DNA of 64,000 nucleotides from Saccharothrix sp. NRRL B-16348 (GCF_001280085.1 NZ_LGED01000212.1:5173-69172); one strand, 5' to 3'; positions 1-9,687 are shown, counted from the stretch's first letter. The notes: a model not told the origin generated them from the letters alone. Numbers and translations are program-made.

Positions 1-928
1 CCATGCGCTGAGCTTCGCGCACATCGTGTTCCAGAGCGCCTGGTTCAAGCTCTACCACCCGGCCGCGTTCTGCGCCGCCCTGCTGCGCGCCCAACCGATG
101 GGCTTCTACTCCCCGCAGTCGCTGATCGCCGACGCCCGCCGCCACGGCGTCCGCGTCCTGCGCGCCGACGTCGACGTCAGCCTTCCCCACGCCACCCTCG
201 AACCGGACCCCGACAGCACCGGCGGTCACGCCGTGCGGCTGGGCCTGGGCGCCGTGCGCGACCTCGGCGACGACGCCGCCGAACACATCACCACCGAACG
301 CCACACCCACGGCCCCTACACCGACCTGGGCGACCTGGCACGACGGACCGGCCTGACCACCACCCAACTCGAAGCCCTGGCCACCGCGGGCGCGCTGGGC
401 AGCCTGCACCCCGACCGCCGCGCCGCCCTGTGGCAGGCCGGCGCCGCCGCCCGCGAACACCCCGAACGCCTCGCCGGCACCAGCGGCGTCACCACACCAC
501 CCGCCCTACCCGGCATGACCACCTGGGACCTGATCGCCGCCGACATGCGCTTCACCGGCGTCACCCCCGACGACCACCCCGTCCGACTACTGCGCACCCA
601 CCTCACCGACCTCGGTGCCATCCCCGCCGACCAACTCGCCGACGTCCCCCACGGCACACGCGTCCTGGTCGGCGGCGCGGTCACCCACCGCCAACGCCCC
701 GGCACCGCAGGCGGAATCACGTTCATCAACATCGAGGACGAGACCGGAATGATCAACGTCGTCGTCAGCGTCGGCCTCTGGCGCACCAGCAAGAGCTACG
801 CGCGAGACGCCAACGCCCTGCTCGTGCGCGGCATCATCGAGAACGCCAGCGGCGCCGTCAACCTCGTCGCCGACCAACTCCGCCCACTCGACCCACGAGT
901 AGCCGGCAGATCACGCGACTTCCGCTGA
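1..928 (+). CDS. dnaE2: Error-prone DNA polymerase III alpha subunit (DnaE2/ImuC type), C-terminal part
   Basis: The frame is open from the first bases, so the gene starts before the window; about 308 C-terminal residues are visible. The segment with FQSAWFKLYHPAAF near the window edge is the conserved end of the polymerase/finger region of the DnaE2 family. A helix-hairpin-helix stretch follows (roughly residues 80-125 of the visible part), then an OB-fold containing GGITFINIEDETG. Family knowledge: DnaE2 acts with ImuA/ImuB in SOS-induced mutagenic translesion synthesis. The protein ends normally at RSRDFR. The mobile-element end at 945 starts only 16 bp after the stop, so the insertion spares the gene. 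Confidence 0.9.
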   Translation, partial: HALSFAHIVFQSAWFKLYHPAAFCAALLRAQPMGFYSPQSLIADARRHGVRVLRADVDVSLPHATLEPDPDSTGGHAVRLGLGAVRDLGDDAAEHITTERHTHGPYTDLGDLARRTGLTTTQLEALATAGALGSLHPDRRAALWQAGAAAREHPERLAGTSGVTTPPALPGMTTWDLIAADMRFTGVTPDDHPVRLLRTHLTDLGAIPADQLADVPHGTRVLVGGAVTHRQRPGTAGGITFINIEDETGMINVVVSVGLWRTSKSYARDANALLVRGIIENASGAVNLVADQLRPLDPRVAGRSRDFR

Positions 929-1211
929 CTGCCGGGTCGTCGGTTGTAGGATCTCAAAATCGACTGCCAGTTTTCATTCGAGTCTGCCACCATGCTGCCA
1001 CTTGGCAGCGGACTGAGACTGGGCTCTTCGGGTAGGACTTCAATCGTGGGGTTATGCGCGGTGTTGCTGTTGCCGATGGTGGAGTTGTGGCTTACACACC
1101 GCCCGCTCCTACTGATGGTGACGCGTTGATGGGCGAACCGTTAGTTGGATCGGTGTCTGTGAGTTTGCCCGCTGATGGAAATGGCCTAATTTCCACTTCA
1201 TTGTCAGCGCG
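929..1211. other. Intergenic segment holding left end L1 of the transposon-like array
   Basis: No convincing gene is present. TGTAGGATCTCA begins at 945, the inward-facing left end (L1) of the first bounded segment. The rest separates the two convergent genes (dnaE2 on +, NB-ARC/TPR on -), and I see no clear hairpin terminator. Confidence 0.5.
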
Positions 1212-3689
1212 TCAGTTAGAGTGCCGCTTCACCATTTCTTGCCAGTGAGTGAGCTTGTTGCGGGTGATCATAGTACTGGGGTGGTCGGGCCCGAGGACCC
1301 GGAGGTGGTCGGCCAGCAGCGCCTCCAACTCGGCCACCGCACTGCCCGGGTCGCCCGCCTCACCCCGCCAGCGGGCGAGGTTGGCACGGGTGCTTAAGGT
1401 GACGGGGTGGTCGGGCCCCATCACCCGGAGATGATCTGGCAGCAGCGCCTTGAACCCGGCCACAGCGCCAACTGGGTCACCCGCTTCACCCCGCGAGTGG
1501 GCGAGGATGCCACGGGTGATCAGGGTGTCGGGGTGGTCGGGCCCGAGAACCCGGAGTCGGTCGGCCAGCAGCGCCTCCGACTCAGCCACCGCGCTGCCTG
1601 GGTCGCCCGCCTCAACCCGCCAGTAGGCAAGGTCGATGCGGGTGTGAAGGCTGTCGGGGTGGTCGGGCCCGAGGACCCGGAGTCGGTCGCTCAGCAGCGC
1701 CTCCAACTCGGCCACCGCACTGCCCGGGTCATCCGCTTCGCCCCGCCTGTAGGCGAGGCTCCCGCGGGTGTTCAGGGTGTCGGGGTGGTCGGGTCCCAAC
1801 ACGCGCAGTTGGTCGGTCACCAGCGCTTCTAATCCGGCCACCGCACTGCCCGGGTCACCCTCCTCACCCCGCCAGTAGGCGAGGCTCCCGCGGGTGTTCA
1901 GGGTGTCGGGGTGGTCGGGTCCCAACACGCGCAGTCGGTCGGCCAGCAGTGCCTCGAACCCGGCCACCGCGCCAGCCTGGTCACCCGCTGAGCCCCGCCA
2001 AGAGGCGAGCTTGCTACGGGTGTCCAAGGTGTCGGGGTGGTCGGGCCCCATCACCCGGAGGTGGTCGGTCAGCAGTGCCTCGAACCCGGCCACCGCACTG
2101 CCTGGGTCACCCGCTGCACCCCGCCAGTAGGCGAGCTTGCCACGGGTGTTCAGGGTGTCGGGGTGGTCGGGCCCCAGTTGTGAGTTGATGTGGCCGTAGA
2201 GGTTGTGCCAGTAGGTGATGGCGGCGTGGACTTGGCCGCTGCCGCCCAGAGATTTCCCCGCGCGTTCGAGTACGTCGTGGAGTGCGGGGGTGAGCAGTGC
2301 GGGGGTTGTGTGGGTGTGGAGTGTGGTGGTGTTGGAGCGTAAGGCTTGGCCGAGGTCGGGGTGGACGGTGTCGACATCCGGCCAGATCCCCAGGAGGGTG
2401 TCGGCGGTGGTGTGGGCGAGGGTGTGGAGGTGGTCGGGGCTCAGGGCGTCACGGACGGCGCGTTGGACCAGGGCGTGCACCGCCACCGCCTTGGCTGGGC
2501 GGTCGGGGGTGAGGGTGATGAGGTTGAACCGGTGTAGTCGTGTGAGTCCGTCGTTGACGTCGTCGTGATCGACCCGCCTGCGCGCAAGGGTGGTGAGGTG
2601 GTCCAGGACCGGTGGGGCGCTGAACATGTCGAGTGGGATGCCGTGGGGGTCGAGCAGGGCGGCGATCTCCAGCAGCGGCCGTGCCAGGCCCGCGCCACGC
2701 GGCTGGGTGGGGTTCTCGACGAGGTCGGCGCGGTCGATGGACACCGACCAGGTCGCAGCGATGGTGAGTTGGTGTTCGGGCAGGGCGTGTTCGGGTGGGG
2801 TCAGTTCGGCCAGAGTGCGGCGCCGGTCCGCGAGCATCTTCCGGTAGGTCGTGACGGTGAGCAGGGGTTGGTCGGCCAGGTAGGCCGCAGCCTGGCTCAA
2901 CGCCAACGGCAAACACCCCAGCTCCGTCGCCAACCCGGCCAGCCGGTCCCGGACACCGCCGTCCGCGGTGCCGGCCATGGTTTCGGCGAGGTAGGACAGG
3001 GCTTCGTCGGGGGTGAACACGTCCAGCTCGATCACCCGGTGATCGCCGCGCCCCGCCGCCGCGTCACGCCGGCGGCTGGTGACCACGACCTGCCCACCGG
3101 CACTGGGTGGTGGGTCCAGGCCGCGCAGGTGCGCCGGGTCCTGCACGTCGTCCAACACGATCAGCCAGCGGCGCGAGGTGGAGGCCAGCCACTCCCGAAA
3201 CCGGGCCGCAGCCTGCTCGGGTGGCCGGTCGGCGATCTGCGGGTCCTGTTGGACCAGCACCCGCGTGGCAGCGTCGGCGTAGGTGGTCACGATCGCGTCG
3301 CGAGAGAGCGCCGACACCCACACCGCCACGTCCACCACCGGGTCGGCCCAGACCGACCACGCGTGACGGGCGGCCAACTGCGACTTGCCCACCCCACCCA
3401 TTCCCGACACGACCACGCCTGCGCGCTGCGGCGCGCCGACCACCATCGCCGCGCGTCCCGAGGCCAACGCGTCGACCAGCAGCGCGTACGCCCGGCGGTC
3501 CTGGTGGTGGTCGGCTGGGGACGGCGGAACGCCGACCCGTACCGGCCATGCCACCCGCGCGCGGTCGCCCTGGTGGACCGCGACCGTCGCGTCGCGACCG
3601 GCTTGGACGACCACGGCGTATCCGGACGCGGTCGCGTCCAGGTCCACCCTGTGCCCGTCACCGCCACCCGTGGCACCGTCGGTCGTCAC
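1212..3689 (-). CDS. NB-ARC (STAND) NTPase with C-terminal near-identical TPR repeats
   Basis: An 825-residue protein from the GTG at 3689, chosen because GGAG lies 8 bp upstream; an in-frame ATG at 3761 would add 24 residues without similarity to the family. A short N-terminal motif (SGYAVVVQAGRD) typical of actinobacterial STAND proteins precedes the NTPase. Walker A is GMGGVGKSQLA, Walker B WLIVLDDV, then VVTSRRRD and CLPLALSQAA. A winged-helix/linker region leads to eight TPR units, seven of them full 42-residue copies with the core GPDHPDTLNTRG (kinesin-light-chain type). Family knowledge: such proteins oligomerise on ligand sensing. No separate effector domain is recognisable. It is the sole gene of segment 1 and probably a conflict or signalling NTPase. 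Confidence 0.88.
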   Translation of the reverse strand: MTTDGATGGGDGHRVDLDATASGYAVVVQAGRDATVAVHQGDRARVAWPVRVGVPPSPADHHQDRRAYALLVDALASGRAAMVVGAPQRAGVVVSGMGGVGKSQLAARHAWSVWADPVVDVAVWVSALSRDAIVTTYADAATRVLVQQDPQIADRPPEQAAARFREWLASTSRRWLIVLDDVQDPAHLRGLDPPPSAGGQVVVTSRRRDAAAGRGDHRVIELDVFTPDEALSYLAETMAGTADGGVRDRLAGLATELGCLPLALSQAAAYLADQPLLTVTTYRKMLADRRRTLAELTPPEHALPEHQLTIAATWSVSIDRADLVENPTQPRGAGLARPLLEIAALLDPHGIPLDMFSAPPVLDHLTTLARRRVDHDDVNDGLTRLHRFNLITLTPDRPAKAVAVHALVQRAVRDALSPDHLHTLAHTTADTLLGIWPDVDTVHPDLGQALRSNTTTLHTHTTPALLTPALHDVLERAGKSLGGSGQVHAAITYWHNLYGHINSQLGPDHPDTLNTRGKLAYWRGAAGDPGSAVAGFEALLTDHLRVMGPDHPDTLDTRSKLASWRGSAGDQAGAVAGFEALLADRLRVLGPDHPDTLNTRGSLAYWRGEEGDPGSAVAGLEALVTDQLRVLGPDHPDTLNTRGSLAYRRGEADDPGSAVAELEALLSDRLRVLGPDHPDSLHTRIDLAYWRVEAGDPGSAVAESEALLADRLRVLGPDHPDTLITRGILAHSRGEAGDPVGAVAGFKALLPDHLRVMGPDHPVTLSTRANLARWRGEAGDPGSAVAELEALLADHLRVLGPDHPSTMITRNKLTHWQEMVKRHSN
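1230..2177 (-). repeat. 126-bp tandem repeats coding for 42-residue TPR units
   Basis: Seven full 126-bp units plus a leading partial unit lie in frame at the 3' end of the NB-ARC gene. Neighbouring copies are very similar in DNA as well as protein; for example the GDPGSAVA and LGPDHPDT cores recur almost unchanged. Such low divergence implies recent duplication or gene conversion, so the array can change ligand specificity or length by slippage or recombination. Confidence 0.9.
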
Positions 3690-3904
3690 GTGCGCGCACT
3701 CCAGTTCGACCGGATCTCCGACCCCTCCAGAACAACCTTGGCGTCCCGCACACTCGCGCACACCGCACGATGGCGGACCGCACCCCCATCACCGGCAGAT
3801 GGTGCTCCCGCGGGGGCGGGGAAGTGGAGTTCTCTGCCTGCGAGCGCCGGACCGCTCCCGTACGCCGACGCCTTCAACCGGCCCGAGGAAGTGCCACGGG
3901 AACT

Positions 3905-3992
3905 GAGACTGATCTTGGTGACACCGTCGTGAGACAACAGAGAAACCACAGGTCGACTAAGATCGACATGTCCCAAGGGGCGAGAACCTACA
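3905..3992 (+). repeat. Right transposon-like end R1
   Basis: This runs from GAGACTGATC at 3905 to GAGAACCTACA ending at 3992. It shares spaced blocks (GAGACTG, GTGAGACA, AAGATCGACATGTC, GAGAACCTACA) with 13479-13567 and, less closely, with 6722-6809. Several spaced GAGA/ATGTC-type blocks resemble the multiple transposase-binding sites of Tn7-like ends. Confidence 0.65.
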
Positions 3993-4094
3993 TTCGTTCC
4001 TCAGGTTGTAAGATTAGAACGCAACGCGAACCTACTTTATGCTGTCCGACGAGCAGTTGTTGTTGTTTCGCGAGTCTCACTGTCGAGGGTGTCG

Positions 4095-6380
4095 TTAGGG
4101 CGGCGTGGCACCGATGGGCGCCTGATGTGCGTTCGTGGCCGACGCGGAGTCGAGGTTGTCGAGTAGTTGTCGAACGCGTTCGGCGTCGGCGGTGCGGTCC
4201 TGGTGACGGAACAGGCGAAGGGCTTCCTGCCACGCCGTGTGGGCTTGGTCGTGCTTACCGAGATCGTGGTGCACGTGGCCGAGACGGTCGAGTGTGTCGG
4301 CGGACAACCTGGCGTCGCCGGTGGTGCGGAACGATTCGAGGGCCTGATGGTAGTAGTTGAGCGCTTGGGTGTGGTCGCCATTGCGATGGGCGATGAAGCC
4401 CAGACTGTCCAGGACGTTGCCCTCAGCCTCCGGAGCGCTGTGCTGGCGGAACATGGTCAGAGCCTGCTGGCAGTGGTCACGGGCGGCGGCGAGGTCGCCA
4501 ACGTGGGCCGCGTGCCACCCGACCGCGTTGAGTGCACTGGCTACGGACAGTGGATCACCGTGGTTGCGGGCTAGGTCCAGAGCTTGCCGGGCGTGCTTCA
4601 AAGCCTGCCGGTCGTCCCCGTGAAGCTCCCAAGCCCGTTGGAGATCAAGTTGGATACGGGCTTGACGAACAGGCTCGTGGTGGTGTTCGGCCAATGTGAG
4701 GGCTTGGTTCAGCTGCTCGATGGCCTTCTGGTGCTGTCCGTGTTCGGCGTAGGTACGGCCAAGGTATCGGTGGACGCGGATAGCGGCGTAGAAGGGAAGG
4801 TATGCGGCGACTCGCGTGGTGGCCTGCCACACGTCCAATGCGCCGTAGCGGTGCCCACGCCGTTCGTGAGCCTCGCCAAGGATCGCAGCCAGGTTGAAAG
4901 CGGTCATGTGCCGCTGGTGTGTGACGGCGATGCGGTGAGCGGCCAGTAGATGCGGGTGGTGGAGATCCAACCAGGTCAGCGCGGTGGGCTGGTCGGCGAT
5001 CGGCTCCGGGCACACGCCGGTGATCGGTGGGGCGGTACGGCTTCCCTTATGCGGGTGCAGGACGTGGTGCACGGTGTGGGCGGTGTCGTCGTAGAAGTCG
5101 ATCACCCGGTCCAACGCCGCCCGGCGTTGGAGTTCGGTCAGGTCGTTGTGGGCTGTGATGGTGGCGTAGGCGCGGATGAGGTCGTGCATGGAGTAGCGGC
5201 CCTGGGGCTGGCGGTCGAGCAGGGAGTGTTCCCGCAGGGCGCGCAGAATCCGGTGTGTCCGTGGCAGGGGCAGGCCGGTGAGGGGGGCGGCGGCGTGCAG
5301 GGTGGTGTCGGGTCCGGGGGCGATGCCGAGCAGGGCGAACGTGGTGCGTTGTTCGTCGGTGAGCCGGTGCAGGGACCAGGACAGGACGGTGGGCAGGCTG
5401 GCGGCGGGGTCGGTGTCGTGGTCCAGCGCGTCCAGGCCGAGGTCGCGCAGCTCGGTCACGAACTCTGCCAGCGGGATGGCCGGGTGGACAGCGGCTTGAC
5501 GGGCGGTGATCGTCAACGCCAGCGCGTGGTGGCCGCACAGCTCGATCAGCGCGTCGGTCGCCTCGGGTTCGGCGTTGGTGCGCCGGTGGCCGAGGCGTCG
5601 TTCCAGCAGTGCCCGGGCCTCGGCGTGGCCGAGGACGTCCAGCGGTAGGTGGTGTGCGCCGTGGCGGTCGATAAGGGAGGGCAGGATGGTGCGGCCGGTG
5701 ACCAGCACGGTGCAGGTCGGGCTTCCGGGCAGCAGCGGTGCGACTTGGTCGATCGTGGCGGCGTTGTCCAGCACGACCAGTATCCGCCGTCCGGCGACCA
5801 TGCTGCGGTACAGCGTGGCCAGGTCGTCGAGGTTCGAGGGTAGGGCCGCGGGGTCGATGCCGAGGGCGGTCAGGAAGCCGCGTGCGGCGTCTGCCGGTGG
5901 GGTCGGTCGTCCGGTGGGGCTGAAGCCCTGCAGGTCGGCGAAGAGTTGTCCGTCGGGGAAGCGGTGCAGGTTGCGGTGGGCCCAGGTCAGGGCGAGCGTG
6001 GTCTTGCCGATCCCGGCCGCGCCTCCGATGGCCGAGATCATGACCGCCGTTCCGGCTGGCGGCTCGGCACCGGCCCACCCCGGCCTGAGGTGGTCGTCGT
6101 GGTGTTCGGACCGGGCAGCGGCGAGGGCACGGTCGAGCGTCGCCAGCTCGGCGGTGCGTCCGGTGAACACCGCGGGCGCGGCGGGTAGCTGACGCGGGAC
6201 CGACGGCACGGAAGGTGTGGGCGCGGGGTGCAGGTGCACGTCGCCGTGTATCACTCCGGCCTGCACCACCGCGCTCGCGGTACCGGACATCGTGTTGAGT
6301 GCCATGGGCAGGCCGTCGTGTTCGGTCTCGCGACCGGACGCGAGACCGGCGCCTAGCCGATCGCGCTTGGGCGTCGCCAC
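4095..6380 (-). CDS. NB-ARC (STAND) NTPase with TPR region, AfsR-like without the SARP domain
   Basis: 761 residues from a GTG at 6380 with GGGAGG 9 bp upstream; the internal ATG of MALNTMSG is a weaker alternative. Near residues 30-50 is SAVVQAGVIHGDVHLH, the short motif that precedes STAND NTPases in actinomycetes. Then come VFTGRTAEL, Walker A GGAAGIGKTTLAL, Walker B RILVVLDNA, VLVTGRT and a winged-helix region (YSMHDLIRAYA). TPRs of about 40 residues fill the C-terminal 300. It lacks the N-terminal DNA-binding and BTAD domains of AfsR/SARP regulators, so it is more likely a sensor NTPase than a transcription activator. It is intact and is the sole gene of segment 2. Confidence 0.87.
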   Translation of the reverse strand: MATPKRDRLGAGLASGRETEHDGLPMALNTMSGTASAVVQAGVIHGDVHLHPAPTPSVPSVPRQLPAAPAVFTGRTAELATLDRALAAARSEHHDDHLRPGWAGAEPPAGTAVMISAIGGAAGIGKTTLALTWAHRNLHRFPDGQLFADLQGFSPTGRPTPPADAARGFLTALGIDPAALPSNLDDLATLYRSMVAGRRILVVLDNAATIDQVAPLLPGSPTCTVLVTGRTILPSLIDRHGAHHLPLDVLGHAEARALLERRLGHRRTNAEPEATDALIELCGHHALALTITARQAAVHPAIPLAEFVTELRDLGLDALDHDTDPAASLPTVLSWSLHRLTDEQRTTFALLGIAPGPDTTLHAAAPLTGLPLPRTHRILRALREHSLLDRQPQGRYSMHDLIRAYATITAHNDLTELQRRAALDRVIDFYDDTAHTVHHVLHPHKGSRTAPPITGVCPEPIADQPTALTWLDLHHPHLLAAHRIAVTHQRHMTAFNLAAILGEAHERRGHRYGALDVWQATTRVAAYLPFYAAIRVHRYLGRTYAEHGQHQKAIEQLNQALTLAEHHHEPVRQARIQLDLQRAWELHGDDRQALKHARQALDLARNHGDPLSVASALNAVGWHAAHVGDLAAARDHCQQALTMFRQHSAPEAEGNVLDSLGFIAHRNGDHTQALNYYHQALESFRTTGDARLSADTLDRLGHVHHDLGKHDQAHTAWQEALRLFRHQDRTADAERVRQLLDNLDSASATNAHQAPIGATPP

Positions 6381-6946
6381 GCTCGGCCACCTCCCGGGCC
6401 CGTTGTCACCACCTGGTGCCGTTCAGCGTCGCATCGCGCCGTGCGCGTCGGCAGGGAACGGGCGAGCGATTCACCCGACCGCCGAAGCACTCCGCACAAC
6501 GGTGGAGCCGCCGGTCGCTCGTACGTCAAGGGCCCGATGACAAGCCGCTGCTGGATGGTGGGGCGAACGTGGCCTGACCCGGTGGCCGGTCCGTGATCGC
6601 CCACCCGACCCCTCCGTCCCTGGGCAGCTACCCCCGGGTCGTGGTTGGGGCGTAGCCCACCGGGTAGTGGACGGTCGCCGAACCCCGTACGTGCTCGCCC
6701 GGTGCCTGTGGCACGCCGCCCGAGACTGATCATCCACACATCGCCGTGAGACACCTCAGAACATCCAGGTCACGGAAGATCCAAATGTCACCAGGCGCGA
6801 GACCCTACAGCGCTGTAGGGTCTCACAATTCATGTCGCAATCTCACGAGTAACGTCGCGCGCATGTCGTATACGACATCTATGTAAGATTGATCTTCGCG
6901 GGCGGTGGGTCGGTGTTGGGCTGTTCGTGTGGTGTCGCCGACGCGC
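6381..6946. other. Intergenic region containing abutting right end R2 and left end L3
   Basis: No gene is supported here. The right end R2 (6722-6809) meets the left end L3 (from 6814) with four bases, GCGC, between them. The two ends form a perfect 26-bp palindrome at 6799-6824 (half-site GAGACCCTACAGC). Left-end repeats with ATGTCG and GTCTCAC blocks run to about 6895, where the tnsA reading frame opens. Confidence 0.7.
6722..6809 (+). repeat. Right transposon-like end R2
   Basis: This runs from GAGACTGATCAT at 6722 to GAGACCCTACA at 6809, in the same orientation as R1 and R3 and of near-identical length (88-89 bp). The internal blocks GTGAGACA, CAGAACAT and AAATGTCA are recognisable variants of those in the other two ends. 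Confidence 0.65.
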
Positions 6947-7558
6947 ATGCCGACCTTTCGCTGGTATCGGGGGCAGAAGCACCACTCGGGCACGTACTGG
7001 TCGAGCACTATGAAGGGACATGTTCCGTACGAGTCGCGACTGGAACTCGCGCGATTGCTGTTCGCGGATTTCGACAGTTCGGTGCGGGTGATCGCCGCCC
7101 AACCCTTTCTCCTGGAGAAGGAAGTTCTGGGTGTAAGGCGTAGGTCCGTGCCGGACTTCCTGCTGTTGACCGGGTCGGGCCCGGTGGTGGTCGATGTGAA
7201 GCCTCAGGCCCTCCTCAGCAGGCCGGAAGTCGCTCGCGCTCTCGCGTGGACGAGGGACGAGGTCGAGCCCCGTGGTTGGCGGTACGAGGTCTGGAGCGAG
7301 CCTCCGCTCGTCGAGCTGGAGTGCGTCCGGTTCCTGGCGGCTTACCGTCGTGAGTGGTTGTTCGACGGCGACCTGCTGGTGCGGCTGCGGAGCGAGAATC
7401 TGGACGGGGCTCGACTGCTCGGGGTCTGCCGGACATGGACTGCGTGGCCGGTCGAGGTGGTCCGGGCCGCGGTGCTGCATCTGATGTGGTGCGGGCACTT
7501 CGTCGTCGATCTGGCTCATCCGACAGGGCCTGGCCACATCCTGCGGATCGCACGATGA
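6947..7558 (+). CDS. tnsA: TnsA-like heteromeric transposase endonuclease subunit
   Basis: 203 residues from the ATG at 6947 (MPTFRWYRGQKH); an in-frame GTG at 6905 would add 14 residues. The family start motif RWYRGQ and the region YESRLELARLLF are visible. The PD-(D/E)XK nuclease core is VPDFLLL followed by VVVDVKPQ, giving the PD and D-x-K catalytic elements. Family knowledge: TnsA cuts the 5' ends of the transposon while TnsB cuts and joins the 3' ends. It overlaps tnsB by the ATGA at 7555-7558, so it is translationally coupled, and it appears intact. Confidence 0.85.
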   Translation: MPTFRWYRGQKHHSGTYWSSTMKGHVPYESRLELARLLFADFDSSVRVIAAQPFLLEKEVLGVRRRSVPDFLLLTGSGPVVVDVKPQALLSRPEVARALAWTRDEVEPRGWRYEVWSEPPLVELECVRFLAAYRREWLFDGDLLVRLRSENLDGARLLGVCRTWTAWPVEVVRAAVLHLMWCGHFVVDLAHPTGPGHILRIAR

Positions 7559-9687
7559 GCACCGCGGCCGTGCGGATCGGAGTCGGTGCGCGCTTCGTCC
7601 ACGAGGGTGGCGTCGTGGAGATCGTGGAGATGCTGCGCATGGCTGCGGGCAACGAGGTCGTGCTCAGGAGCACCTCGAACCAGGACCTCCTGCGGGTATC
7701 CCTGCGCGAGCTGCTGACCTCTGCCCGCATGAGGCCGATTCCCGACACCTCGGGGCCTGCTGGGGACGATCCCGTGGAACCGGCCGATGTGCTGCTCACA
7801 CAGCTGTCCGAGGCCGAGCGGGACAGGGTCCGCAACCGCGCCGCGCACGTGCGCGAGGTTCTGACCGGGTATCGCTCGGGAGCGCGCGAGCTGTCGCGGG
7901 CGGGCGAGCCTCGGCCGGAGTACGCGCCGGGAGTGGCGATGTACGGCCGGTACGCGGCCAAGGCCGCCGAACTCGGTGTCACCGCGCGTACGGTCCAGCG
8001 CTGGGTCCGCGACTTCCAGGACAGCGGTGAAGCCGGTCTTGTACCCCACAGGCGGACGGCACAGCGTGGTCACGGGCTCAAGGTCGACCGGCGCTGGACC
8101 GACATCGCGCTCGAAGTGATGGTGGAGCACACCGGCGAGTCGACGCCGTCGAGGACGATGGTGATCGACCGGACCAACGCGCGCGTGCTCGCGCAGTTCG
8201 GTGACGGCGTGGTAAAGGTGCCGAGCCGGGCGACGGCGTTCCGGGTGCTGGAGCAGTTGGAGCGGCGGCATCCGACGTTCCGGTTGAGCGCCAGGCGCAA
8301 CCGGGACATCGCGGAGCGGCCGGCCGGGGTGTACGGGAAGCTGCGACCGACGAGGCCGGGCGAGTACGTGCTGATGGACTCGACGCGGCTGGACGTCTTC
8401 GCGTTGGACCCGGTGACGTTGCGCTGGATCAACTGCGAACTCACGGTGGCGATGGACTGGTACACGCGCTGCGTGACCGGGATCAGGCTCACGCCGGTGT
8501 CGACGAAGGCCGTCGACGTCGCCTCGGTGCTGTTCCAGGTCTTCCGGCCTCGGCCGGCCGGGGCGGACTGGCCGGAGCACGCGGTGTGGCCCGCGCACGG
8601 TATCCCGCGCACCGTGCTGCTCGACGTCGACGCCGTCCAACGCCCGGCGGTTCGGCGGCCTGGGTGTCGGGTCCGGTTATGGTGCCGGAGACGATCGTGG
8701 TCGATCACGGCAAGGTGTTCGTCTCCGAGCACCTGACCAGCGTGTGCGCGCGGATGGGGATCTCGATCCAGCCAGCGCGGTTGCGCACGGGCCGGGACAA
8801 GGGCCCGGTGGAGCGGTTCTTCCGCACGCTCCCGGAAGACCTGCTGCAGGCGCTGCCCGGCTACAAGGGCCCCGACGTGCACGCGCGTGGATCAACCCGG
8901 AGCGCGAGGCGTTCTTCTTCCTCGACGGACTGGAGGCGATCATCCGCGAGTGGGTCGCGGTGGTCTATCACCACCGGCCGCACGACGGGCTGCTCGACCC
9001 GCACCTGCCCGCGATGCGGATGTCCCGGCGACGATGTTCGACCACGGCCTCGCCCGCGCCGGCTACATCGAGGCGCCCCGCGATCCGGACCTGGCGCTGG
9101 AGGTCCTGCGCACCGCGTGGCGCACGATCCAGCACTACGGCGTGGAGATCGACGGCCGCCGCCACAACGGGCCCGCGCTGGACCCGTACCGCGGCAGCAA
9201 GAGCCCCTACACCGGTCGGGCCCGGGGGCGGTGGCCGTTCCAGGTCGACCCGGACGACGTCAACCGCGTGTACTTCCGCGATCCGCACGCGCGCACGTGG
9301 CATACGTTGACGTGGGAACACGCCCCGGCCCTGGACATGCCGTTCAGCCAGGACGCGCTGGCCTTCGCCCGCAGGCTGGCGGCGTCGCGCTACACCTATC
9401 CCGACGACAAGGTCGCGGTGGCCGACTTGCTGGAGCGTTGGAACGCCGGTCTGGGAGGCAGCCTGCCCGAACGACGGATCGCGTTGCGGCTCGCGCGGGA
9501 GCAGACGGCGCTCGACCCGCCGGCGGCCGGATCGACGGTCTCCGCGCTGCCGTCGGTGGCGCGAGTGCTCGACGCCGCGACGCGAGCACCGGAGCCTCCG
9601 CCGGTGATGGGCGACGACGACGTCGACGACGTGGCCGTTCTGGAGGCCGAGGACGACTTCTACGCCGACGCGTTGGAGGACGTGTGA
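7555..9687 (+). pseudogene. tnsB: TnsB-like DDE transposase, three frameshifts
   Basis: A Mu/Tn7-type DDE transposase is spread over three frames. The first part (7555 to about 8640) has an HTH (AAKAAELGVTARTVQRW) and the first catalytic Asp in VLMDSTRLDV. The second (about 8670-8885) carries VVDHGKVF and DKGPVERFFRTL, the second Asp and the Glu. The third (about 8885-9025) has NPEREAFFFLDGLEAI and HHRPHDGL. The fourth returns to the first frame (PATMFDHGLARAGY) and runs to 9687. Each shift is explained by one base lost or gained. All DDE residues survive, so the gene was recently active or the indels are assembly errors. It overlaps tnsA and tnsC by four bases each. Confidence 0.85.

Larger units (their letters stand above)
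945..3992. mobile_element. Segment 1 bounded by Tn7-like ends, cargo NB-ARC/TPR gene
   Basis: The left boundary reads TGTAGGATCTCA at 945. The right boundary, read inward from 3992, is TGTAGGTTCTCG. The right 88 bp (3905-3992) closely resemble the right ends at 6722-6809 and 13479-13567, the last being the end of the segment that encodes TnsABC. The only gene inside is the NB-ARC/TPR gene. No matching target duplication is visible (TCGGT against TTCGT). It may therefore be a non-autonomous element mobilised in trans, or a rearranged piece of a larger element; this is inference from end similarity. Confidence 0.55.
4007..6809. mobile_element. Segment 2 bounded by Tn7-like ends, cargo second NB-ARC/TPR gene
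   Basis: The weak left end TGTAAGATTAGA begins at 4007, only 14 bp after the right end of segment 1. The right end R2 finishes with GAGACCCTACA at 6809. The NB-ARC/TPR gene at 4095-6380 is the sole cargo. The left end is more diverged than the others and no target duplication is seen, so the boundary at 4007 is tentative. Confidence 0.45.

Noticed and set aside
1230..2177. Regular tandem repeats considered as a CRISPR array
   Set aside because: The 126-bp units are in frame, without distinct spacers, and translate to TPRs; there are no cas genes.
2565..3932. 455-codon plus-strand ORF over the NB-ARC gene
   Set aside because: Antisense to the Walker motifs of the NB-ARC gene; its own sequence is compositionally biased and matches no family.
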